This document shows positions 1-5,436 of a stretch of 5,436 nt of DNA, piece by piece. Below the pieces are notes generated by a model, which had not been told where the DNA came from, did not search any database, and worked only from the letters and a program-made list of their open reading frames with translations. A program made the position numbers and the translations under genes. This DNA comes from Deltaproteobacteria bacterium (GTDB lineage Bacteria > Desulfobacterota > Desulfarculia > Desulfarculales > Desulfarculaceae), in NCBI GenBank assembly GCA_021815655.1, contig JAKAGJ010000192.1, forward strand, positions 1 to 5,436, read 5' to 3'. Every line of letters starts with the position of its first letter. Position 1 is the stretch's first letter.

Positions 1-735
1 CTTGGGCAGCCGGTAGGCCGGGATGCCATAGCGCAGCATGCCTCCCAATCTGGGCATGGCCTCCAGGATCACCGGCTGGTGCCCCATAAGGGCCAGGTAG
101 AAGGCCGCGCTCAGGCCGGCCGGCCCGCCGCCAACCACGGCCACGCGCAGGCCGGTGAGGACTTCGCGGGGTGGGTTGAGCAGCTCGGGGCGTTGGTAGG
201 CCTGGTCGCTGGCGAAGCGCTTCAGGTGGTTGATGTTGACTGGCTCGTCCACCCGCCCGCGGCGGCACTGGGCCTCGCAGGGGTGGGGACAGACCCGGCC
301 GCAGGTGAGCGGCAGGGGGTTGGTGCGCCGGATGAGCCTGGTGGCTTCCAGATATTGGCCTCGTGCGATCAGGGCGATGTAGCCCTGGATGTCGATGTTG
401 GCCGGGCAGCGCTGGCTGCAAGGCGCCAGGCAATCGCCGTAATGGTCCTCCAGCATCAGGCGCAGGATGGCCTGGCGCTCCCTGGTGAGCAAGGGCGTCT
501 TGGTGCGCACCACCATGCCGTCGACCACCGGCGTGGCGCAGGCGGCCAGGGGCCTGGGCTGGCCCTCCACCTCCACCAGGCAGAGCCGGCAGGCCTCCTC
601 CAGGGGCAGGCGCCGGCCATAGCACAACAGCGGCACCTGGGCCCCGGACTTGGCCGCGGCCTCCAGAATGGTCCAACCGGCGCGGGCCTCCACCCGGCGG
701 TCGTTGACGGTGATGATCAGGCGTTCCTGGTCCAC
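1..735 (-). CDS. NuoG-like [2Fe-2S] / GltD-like FAD-dependent oxidoreductase (3' end outside window)
   Basis: The first 245 codons are visible; the protein continues past the left edge. Residues 6-75 look like the N-terminal [2Fe-2S] ferredoxin domain of NuoG and [FeFe] hydrogenases, with Cys38, Cys49, Cys52 and Cys66 (spacing C-x10-C-x2-C-x13-C) and the typical EACRLCLVEVEG stretch. A short link with RERQAILRLML and His98-x3-Cys102 resembles the start of NuoG's His-Cys3 region. It then runs into a GltD-type cysteine-rich domain with Cys102, Cys106, Cys110-Pro, Cys145, Cys149, Cys153 and Cys157, which in that family holds two [4Fe-4S] clusters. Residues 197-245 begin an FAD-binding Rossmann fold: GGGPAG at 202-207, Glu225 at the end of the second strand, then GGMLRYGIP. 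GltD-family proteins pass electrons between NAD(P)H, FAD and Fe-S clusters; the NAD(P)H domain would lie outside the window. The start is GTG at 735, the only in-frame start candidate between the preceding stop and the ferredoxin fold. The gene follows the NuoE/F-like gene by 15 bases. Physiological partner and direction are inferred. Domain identity is confident, function less so. Confidence 0.88.
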   Translation of the reverse strand, partial: MDQERLIITVNDRRVEARAGWTILEAAAKSGAQVPLLCYGRRLPLEEACRLCLVEVEGQPRPLAACATPVVDGMVVRTKTPLLTRERQAILRLMLEDHYGDCLAPCSQRCPANIDIQGYIALIARGQYLEATRLIRRTNPLPLTCGRVCPHPCEAQCRRGRVDEPVNINHLKRFASDQAYQRPELLNPPREVLTGLRVAVVGGGPAGLSAAFYLALMGHQPVILEAMPRLGGMLRYGIPAYRLPK

Positions 736-739
736 TTCA

Positions 740-745
740 CTCCCC
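740..745 (-). promoter_or_regulatory. Ribosome binding site of the NuoG/GltD-like gene
   Basis: On the minus strand GGGGAG lies 4 bases before the GTG at 735. The spacing is short, but this is the only purine-rich Shine-Dalgarno-like run between the upstream stop codon (751-753) and the ferredoxin fold. It supports GTG 735 as the start. An ATG at 749 is out of frame and stops after four codons. Confidence 0.5.
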
Positions 746-750
746 GTGCA

Positions 751-1557
751 TCACAGGAACATTTCGCCCGTCTGGCAGCCGGACCCCAGATGTCGCCGAA
801 ACTCCTCCGGCCGCGCGGCCAAGGCCAGGCGCAGAGGCGCGGAAATGCGGCCGGCGAACTGGCAGTAGCCGCCGTCGGCCATGGCCGCGCTCGTCTGCCC
901 CAGCTCCTCCAGGTCCTGCTCCCGAGCCTGGCCGGCCATCAGCCGGCGCAGCAGGTGGTCGACCCGGGGCACCCCCAGGCGGCAGGGAAAGCACTTGCCA
1001 CAGGATTCGCGGGCGTTGAACTCCAGCAGATAGGCCGTCAGGCCCACCAGGCAATAGGCCGCCTCCACGGCGACCAGCACCCGCTCGTGCTTGAGCCAGA
1101 CCAGGCGGCTGTCCATGACCCGGGTGGGATTCAGCCACAACCAGGGGTGGAGCATGCGTCCCTCCAGGGAGGTCTCCAGAAGCACCTCGCGGGCCTGGCC
1201 CGCCTCCAGGCCGGCATAGAAAAGCCCCAGCTCGGGCATGCCCACGAATGGTCCACTCCGGCAGGCGCCGTCGCAGATGGTCAGGGTGCCATCCACCTCC
1301 AGGGCCAGGTGCAGACGCTCGGCCTCGCGGCGCAGGCCGGTCAAAAGGGCCGGCGAGCCCCGCCGGCAGTCGGGATGGCCGCAGATCGTATAGCGGCTGG
1401 CGCCCGGGGGCAGACGCAATCCGTCGGCCTGACCGCCACTGAGGGACTGGTTGAGCCGGCCCCGGCGCTGGATGTCGGCTGGGCTCAGGCTGCGCTCCAG
1501 GCGCGATAGCCTGATGCGCGCGCGGCCGGCGGCCGGCATGTTGGGCGGCATGGGCAT
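751..1557 (-). CDS. NuoE/NuoF-like iron-sulfur protein lacking the NADH/FMN domain
   Basis: A 268-residue soluble protein with two recognisable Fe-S modules. Residues 55-120 resemble a thioredoxin-like [2Fe-2S] ferredoxin, as in NuoE and the N-terminus of HoxF/HndC-type NuoF proteins: Cys59-x4-Cys64, then Cys95-x3-Cys99 followed by RSGPFVGMPE and FYAG. Residues 165-256 match the C-terminal domain of NuoF that binds the N3 [4Fe-4S] cluster: ESCGKCFPCR gives Cys186, Cys189 and Cys192, and the fourth ligand is Cys232. The roughly 45 residues between them cannot hold the FMN/NADH-binding and SLBB domains, and the glycine-rich nucleotide motifs of NuoF are absent. NuoF is normally about 430-600 residues, so this is an internally shortened form with both cluster sites intact. 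It should carry electrons but not oxidise NADH by itself. The ATG at 1557 follows the nuoN stop by four bases and has a strong ribosome binding site. The first 50 residues are basic and match nothing I recognise. Likely partners are the adjacent FAD protein and the Nuo complex (inference). Confidence 0.88.
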   Translation of the reverse strand: MPMPPNMPAAGRARIRLSRLERSLSPADIQRRGRLNQSLSGGQADGLRLPPGASRYTICGHPDCRRGSPALLTGLRREAERLHLALEVDGTLTICDGACRSGPFVGMPELGLFYAGLEAGQAREVLLETSLEGRMLHPWLWLNPTRVMDSRLVWLKHERVLVAVEAAYCLVGLTAYLLEFNARESCGKCFPCRLGVPRVDHLLRRLMAGQAREQDLEELGQTSAAMADGGYCQFAGRISAPLRLALAARPEEFRRHLGSGCQTGEMFL

Positions 1558-1561
1558 GTTC

Positions 1562-2998
1562 TCAGACCCCTCCCAGGATGTGTCTCACGGCGCTGTCGGC
1601 CAGCCCCAGGAGCTGCTGGGGGAAGACGCCCAGATAGACCAGGCCGGCGATGAGGGCGTAGTTCAAAAGCCGCGTGGGCACGCTAACCTCGATGGGCGGG
1701 GCCTGGACGCCCGGCTCCAGCAGATAGGCCGCCTTTATCACCATCAGGTAGTAGTAGAGGCTCACGGTGGCGTTTATCATGCCCACCAGCACCAGCCAGA
1801 AATGCCCATGCTGCATGGCCGCGGCAAAGACCAGGAACTTGCCAGTGAAGCCCACGGTGGGCGGTATGCCGGCCAGGGAAAAAAGGGCCATCATCAGGGT
1901 GAGCGCCAAAAGGGGCGCCCGCCTGTGCAGCCCGGCCAGGTCGGCGATCTTCAGGTCCTGGCCCCGGCTGGCCACCTTGACCACCACCATGAAGGCGGCG
2001 AAGTTCATCACCATGTAGGCCACGGTATAGAAGATTGAGGAGCTGTAGCCCAGTTCGGTCATGGTCAGGATGCCCATGAGCACATAGCCAGCGTGGGCCA
2101 CCGAGCTGTAGGCCAGCATGCGCTTGAGGTCCTTCTGCACGATGGCCACCAGGTTGCCCAGGCACATGGAGGCCACGCACAGGCCAATCAGCACGTTCAT
2201 GAGATAGAGGCTGGTGCCGCTGGTCAGGGCGGTGAGACGAATCAAGAGGGCCACCGCCGCGGCCTTGGAAGCGGTGGCGATGTAGGTGGTCACCTGGTTG
2301 GCCGCGCCCTGATAGACGTCCGGGGCCCAGAAGTGGAAGGGGAAGACCGCCAGCTTGAAGAAGAACCCTGAGAGCAACAGCAGGAGCCCGATGGCCGCCG
2401 CCGGCTGGTGGATCAAAAGCGGCAGCACATCCATGATCTTGTCCAGGGAGGTGGAATGCGCCACCCCGAAGACATAGCTCATGCCGAACAGCATGATGCA
2501 GGAGGCGGTGATGCCGATGAACAGGTACTTGACGCCGGCCTCCACGTCTATCCGGACGCCGCTGCGCAGGGGCACCAGCAGGTAGAGGGAGAAGGAGGAA
2601 AGCTCCAGGGAGAAGTAGAGGGTCATCAGCTCCATGGCGCTTACCATCAGCATCATGCCCAGGGTACAGGTCGTGAGGAAGAGGAAGAACTCGGGGTGAT
2701 AGCGCTCCTCCACGCCGGTCAGCTCGCCGCAGATGGATACCACAAGGAAGACGGCCACGGCCAGGATGAGCTTGAAGACCTGGCTGAACAGATCGACGCG
2801 ATAGGCCCCGAAGAAGAGCGAGCCCTGGGCTCCCAGGCCGGCCAAGGCCGCGACCACTCCCAGGAGCGACAGTCCCAGGGCCCAGATGTAGGTGCGGCGG
2901 TGGTGTGTCTCCCTGGCCAGGGACAGGAAAAAGAGCACCAGGGCCATGAGCAGGGCGCTCGTCTCCGGCAGGAATAGTGCCAGGTCGCTGGGCATCAC
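1562..2998 (-). CDS. nuoN: NADH-quinone oxidoreductase subunit N
   Basis: NuoN is one of three antiporter-like proton-translocating subunits in the membrane arm of complex I, in the cytoplasmic membrane. The 478-residue protein is very hydrophobic, with about 14 membrane segments, which is full length for the family. The expected channel residues are present by alignment from memory with E. coli NuoN: Glu132 in TM5 (SLELSSF), Lys215 in TM7 (FFFKLAVFPFHFWAPDVYQG), Lys245 in TM8 (ATASKAAA) and Lys387 in TM12 (GFTGKF). The family motif KDLKRMLAYSSVAHAGY is at 289-305, and LYYYLMVI is at 414-421. The gene overlaps the end of nuoM: the GTG at 2998 gives a 4-base overlap and the ATG at 2995 a 1-base overlap (TGATG). 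GGTGGGGA at 3006-3013 is 7 bases from the GTG and 10 from the ATG, so either start is possible and they differ by one residue. This subunit looks functional and conventional. Confidence 0.97.
   Translation of the reverse strand: MMPSDLALFLPETSALLMALVLFFLSLARETHHRRTYIWALGLSLLGVVAALAGLGAQGSLFFGAYRVDLFSQVFKLILAVAVFLVVSICGELTGVEERYHPEFFLFLTTCTLGMMLMVSAMELMTLYFSLELSSFSLYLLVPLRSGVRIDVEAGVKYLFIGITASCIMLFGMSYVFGVAHSTSLDKIMDVLPLLIHQPAAAIGLLLLLSGFFFKLAVFPFHFWAPDVYQGAANQVTTYIATASKAAAVALLIRLTALTSGTSLYLMNVLIGLCVASMCLGNLVAIVQKDLKRMLAYSSVAHAGYVLMGILTMTELGYSSSIFYTVAYMVMNFAAFMVVVKVASRGQDLKIADLAGLHRRAPLLALTLMMALFSLAGIPPTVGFTGKFLVFAAAMQHGHFWLVLVGMINATVSLYYYLMVIKAAYLLEPGVQAPPIEVSVPTRLLNYALIAGLVYLGVFPQQLLGLADSAVRHILGGV
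1567..1574 (-). promoter_or_regulatory. Ribosome binding site of the NuoE/F-like gene
   Basis: GGGAGGGG on the minus strand sits 9 bases before the ATG at 1557 and lies inside the last codons of nuoN. It favours ATG 1557 over the in-frame ATGs at 1551 and 1539, and points to translation coupled to nuoN. Confidence 0.6.
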
Positions 2999-4464
2999 TT
3001 GAACGTCCCCACCAGGGGCAGCACCCCGGTGTTGATCAGGTCCAGGGCCAGGCGCGGCAGGAGACCGAAGAGCAGGATGGTGCCGGCCAGCATGGCCCTG
3101 GGCAGCACCATCACCCCGCTCATGTCGGGGGCCCCGGCATAGCGCTGGTTCTTCTCGCCATAGAAGGTCTTCTGCACCACCCGCAGCATGAACAGGGCGC
3201 TGATAACCAGGCCCAGCACGGCCAGCACGCCGAGCACCGGATAGCGCTGCACGCCATTAACGAACACCAACAGCTCGGCCCAGAAGCTGGCCAGGCAGGG
3301 CACGCCGATGCCGGCCAGGGCGGCCAGGATGAAGAAGAAGCTGGCCCGGGGCATCAGCTTGGCCATGCCGCCCAGCTCGGGCACCAGCTTGGTGTGCGTG
3401 CGGTCATAGATGTGTCCCACCGTGGAGAAGAACAGCGCGGTCATCACGCCGTGGGCGAACATCTGGAAGACCGCGCCGCTCACCCCGCCCAGGCTGCCCG
3501 TGGCCAGCCCCAGGCTGACCAGACCCATGTGGCTGACAGATGAATAGCCGATGACGTACTTCAGGTCGGTCTGGGCCAGGCCCACGAAGGCCCCGTAGAC
3601 GATGCCCACCGTGGCCAGCAGCGCGAACAGGGGCGACCAGTCCATGAGCCCCTGGGGGCAGAGCGACATGCCTACCCGGAGCACGCCATAGGCCCCCAGC
3701 TTCATCAGCACGCCGGCGTGGATCATGGAGACGGCCGTGGGCGCGGCCACATGGCCCACCGGCGACCAGGTGTGGAAGGGCCACAGACCCGCCAGCACCC
3801 CGAAGCCGAAGAGGAAGAGGAAGAAGCCCAGGTATTGCACGTCCGGGGCCAGGCCGGCCTGGGCTATCATCACCAGGTCGAAGGTGTGCAGCCCGCTCTT
3901 GAAATAGACGTAAAGTATGCCCGGCAGCACCAGTGCCGAACCGGCCAGAAGGTAGAGGGTGAGCTTGAGCGCGCCGTACTCCTTGCGCGTGGAACCCCAG
4001 ATGGCGATCAGAGGATACATGGGAAACAGCGAGACGTCGTACCAGACGAAGAGGAAGATGAGATCCAGGGACATGAAGACGCCATAGACCCCCGCCACCA
4101 TCAGGAGCATCAGGGCGAAGAACTCCTTGACCCGCCTGGTCAGGTCCCACATGGTCCAGACGCCCGTGAAGAAGACGATGCTGGTCAAGAGCACCATGGG
4201 CAGGTTGATGCCGTCCACGCCCAGATAGTAGAAGATGCCCAGGCTTCGCACCCAGGGCACCCGCTCCACGAATTGCAGCCCGCCGGCCGGCTGGTCATAG
4301 GCGGCGTAGATGAAGACGCTAAGCACCAGGCAGACGCCGGCCGAGGCCAGGGAAACCCAGCGCACCGCCCTCTGGTTCTGGTGGGGCAGGAGCAGGATGA
4401 TCAGCAGGCCCAGCACCGGCGCCAGCAGGATGGCAGAGAGATATGGGAAGCCTGGATCGATCAT
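2995..4464 (-). CDS. nuoM: NADH-quinone oxidoreductase subunit M, divergent channel residues
   Basis: NuoM is the middle antiporter-like subunit of the complex I membrane arm. The 489-residue length and roughly 14 membrane segments are normal. Family signatures are clear: YYLGVDGINLPMVLLTS (79-95), APTAVSMIHAGVLMKLGAYG (241-260), DLKYVIGYSSVSHMGL (300-315) and FQMFAHGVMTALFF (333-346). Conserved functional positions include Lys255 (E. coli Lys265, TM8), His338 in the QMFAHG motif, and Glu397 in SFWAELL (E. coli Glu407, TM12). Two positions differ. Asp143 in VWYDVSLFPMY stands where E. coli has Glu144. Leu224 in GVLAGLWPFHTWSP stands where E. coli has Lys234, with no other basic residue in that helix. 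The ATG at 4464 follows the nuoL stop by 7 bases, with TGAGG (4470-4474) overlapping that stop as a likely ribosome binding site. The stop overlaps the start of nuoN. The identity is secure; how protons cross this subunit is the open question. Confidence 0.97.
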   Translation of the reverse strand: MIDPGFPYLSAILLAPVLGLLIILLLPHQNQRAVRWVSLASAGVCLVLSVFIYAAYDQPAGGLQFVERVPWVRSLGIFYYLGVDGINLPMVLLTSIVFFTGVWTMWDLTRRVKEFFALMLLMVAGVYGVFMSLDLIFLFVWYDVSLFPMYPLIAIWGSTRKEYGALKLTLYLLAGSALVLPGILYVYFKSGLHTFDLVMIAQAGLAPDVQYLGFFLFLFGFGVLAGLWPFHTWSPVGHVAAPTAVSMIHAGVLMKLGAYGVLRVGMSLCPQGLMDWSPLFALLATVGIVYGAFVGLAQTDLKYVIGYSSVSHMGLVSLGLATGSLGGVSGAVFQMFAHGVMTALFFSTVGHIYDRTHTKLVPELGGMAKLMPRASFFFILAALAGIGVPCLASFWAELLVFVNGVQRYPVLGVLAVLGLVISALFMLRVVQKTFYGEKNQRYAGAPDMSGVMVLPRAMLAGTILLFGLLPRLALDLINTGVLPLVGTFK

Positions 4465-4471
4465 GAGCGCC

Positions 4472-5436
4472 TCACACCAGCAGGAAGTAGATCCCCACCA
4501 GGGCCATGACCATGACCATGATGAACAGGTTGTATTGCAGCAGCCCGCTCTGCACGAAGCTTAGCAGGCGCCCGCCACCCACCATGGCCCTGCAGAAACC
4601 ATCGATCCCGCCGTCCACCACCCGGCGGTCGTTCAGGGTGAACAGCCGGCTGAAGAAGCCGTAGATGACGTAGTCCAAAAGCAGGCGGTAGAGCCTGTCC
4701 AGATACCAGCGCTGGGCGAAGAGTGTCCAGAGCGCGGGCATCCTGGCCAGGAAGCCCCGCTGGGCCGCGCCCCGCCGGCCGAACTCCAGCCAGGCCAGCC
4801 CCACGCCGCAGATCACCGCCGCCAGGGCCGCCGGCAGCACCCAGGCATGGTGCTCCTGCTCCGGGGCGCGGCCCCAGTGCAGGAAGCCGCCCAGGGCGCC
4901 CTCTCCCAGTCCCATGACCACGGTGAGGCAGGCCAGGGCCAGGAGCGGGACCGCCATGGCCCAGTAGGGGGCCTGGCCGTGGCCGCCGCCCTGGTACCCG
5001 CCGTGGGCGTGTTCCTCGATGGCCGGCGGACGCCACATCACGAACAGAAGCCTGAAGGTGTAGTAGGCGGTCATGGCCGCGCCCAAGAGGCCGGCCCAGA
5101 CCCAGAGCGGGTTGGCCAGTCCGGCCAGGGCCCCCATCACCGCCTCCTTGCTGTAGAAGCCGGCCAGGGGGAAGACCCCTGCCAGGGCCGCGCCGGCGAT
5201 GGTGATGCAGATCATGGGGACCTTGAGCCGCCGGCCGCCGCCCTTGGCGATGGCGAACATGTCGTTGCTGCCGAAGTGGTGGATGAAGACGCCAGAGCAG
5301 AGGAACAGAAGCGCCTTGAAGGCGGCGTGGGTGGTGAGGTGGAAGACGCCGGCGAAGTAGCTGCCCGCGCCCAGGCCCATGAGCATGAAGCCCAGTTGAC
5401 TGATGGTGGAAAAGGCCCAGACTTGCTTGATGTCGG
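4472..5436 (-). CDS. nuoL: NADH-quinone oxidoreductase subunit L (5' end outside window)
   Basis: This is the C-terminal half (about 320 residues) of the distal antiporter-like subunit of complex I; the N-terminal half lies beyond the right edge. The first complete codon is GAC at 5434, opening DIKQVWAFSTISQLGF, the antiporter-family motif. FHLTTHAAFKALLFL follows, with both histidines and the lysine that correspond to E. coli His334, His338 and Lys342. AGFYSKEAV holds the TM12 lysine (E. coli Lys399), and the next residue is Glu rather than Asp400. After the antiporter core come further membrane segments and a region with RWYLDRLYRLLLDYV and GLLQYNLFIMVMVMALVG. These fit the NuoL-specific C-terminal extension, in which a long lateral helix runs along the membrane arm and ends in a final membrane segment. 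That extension separates this gene from nuoM and nuoN. The stop at 4472 is 7 bases before nuoM, consistent with one transcript. Confidence 0.96.
   Translation of the reverse strand, partial: DIKQVWAFSTISQLGFMLMGLGAGSYFAGVFHLTTHAAFKALLFLCSGVFIHHFGSNDMFAIAKGGGRRLKVPMICITIAGAALAGVFPLAGFYSKEAVMGALAGLANPLWVWAGLLGAAMTAYYTFRLLFVMWRPPAIEEHAHGGYQGGGHGQAPYWAMAVPLLALACLTVVMGLGEGALGGFLHWGRAPEQEHHAWVLPAALAAVICGVGLAWLEFGRRGAAQRGFLARMPALWTLFAQRWYLDRLYRLLLDYVIYGFFSRLFTLNDRRVVDGGIDGFCRAMVGGGRLLSFVQSGLLQYNLFIMVMVMALVGIYFLLV

Noticed and set aside
751..753. TGA between the NuoE/F-like and NuoG/GltD-like genes as a selenocysteine codon or readthrough site making one fused protein.
   Set aside because: A good downstream start with its own purine-rich ribosome binding site is present. 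The residues around the stop match no conserved motif, and I could not see a convincing hairpin directly after it.
737..1138. A minus-strand open frame of 133 codons overlapping the NuoE/F-like gene.
   Set aside because: It is out of frame with the conserved cysteine motifs and Gly/Pro/Arg-rich, so it is a shadow frame.
79..1509. A 476-codon open frame on the plus strand.
   Set aside because: It lies antisense across two minus-strand genes with clear Fe-S motifs. Its translation is rich in Gly, Ala, Gln and His with no recognisable domain, as expected for a shadow frame in high-GC DNA.
751..1557. The NuoE/F-like gene as a decayed pseudogene.
   Set aside because: The frame is open, all eight cluster cysteines are in place, the ribosome binding site is strong and spacing to both neighbours is tight.
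2093..4509. Several plus-strand open frames of 90-260 codons opposite nuoM and nuoN, including 2977-3543 and 3718-4509.
   Set aside because: They are complements of membrane-protein codons and give His/Gln/Glu-rich low-complexity translations. The minus-strand nuoM and nuoN explain the DNA fully.
4461..5036. A minus-strand open frame of 191 codons overlapping nuoL.
   Set aside because: It is a shifted frame within nuoL with a Gly/Pro/Arg-rich translation, while the nuoL frame carries family motifs throughout.
1..5436. tRNA, CRISPR, insertion sequence, inverted repeat or intrinsic terminator.
   Set aside because: The genes fill the window with at most 15-base gaps. No repeat array, transposase motif, or GC hairpin followed by a T-run on the minus strand was seen.

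Overview
The window is a high-GC bacterial chromosome segment. It is occupied almost end to end by five genes on the minus strand, reading right to left: nuoL (5' end outside the window), nuoM, nuoN, a short NuoE/NuoF-like iron-sulfur protein, and the start of a NuoG-like/GltD-like FAD oxidoreductase (3' end outside the window). Neighbouring genes overlap or are separated by at most 15 bases. I see no internal terminator or promoter, so this looks like the downstream part of one nuo (respiratory complex I) operon. I found no RNA genes, mobile elements, CRISPR arrays or intergenic stretches of any size.

Right part (about 1562-5436): nuoL, nuoM and nuoN encode the three antiporter-like subunits of the membrane arm of complex I, in the standard L-M-N order. 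NuoN and the visible half of NuoL keep the expected proton-channel residues. NuoM is divergent. The central TM7 lysine position is leucine, the TM5 glutamate position is aspartate, and the usual WLPDAH-type motif reads WSPVGH.

Left part (1-1557): in place of ordinary nuoE, nuoF and nuoG there are two rearranged electron-input proteins. The first joins a thioredoxin-like [2Fe-2S] domain (four Cys) directly to the C-terminal [4Fe-4S] domain of NuoF (four Cys), with no room for the NADH/FMN-binding and SLBB domains. The second begins with a NuoG-type [2Fe-2S] domain and passes into a GltD-type cysteine-rich region and FAD-binding Rossmann fold. Each seems to lack what the other could supply. A reasonable inference is that the FAD protein takes over the flavin/NAD(P)H role missing from the NuoF remnant, giving this complex I a non-canonical input module. 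The alternative is that the two proteins form a separate soluble oxidoreductase that happens to share the operon.

The style (high GC, dense operon, NuoF/NuoG/GltD domain shuffling) suggests an anaerobic or facultatively anaerobic bacterium such as a member of the Desulfobacterota/former Deltaproteobacteria. That placement is an impression from family resemblance and was not tested by any search.
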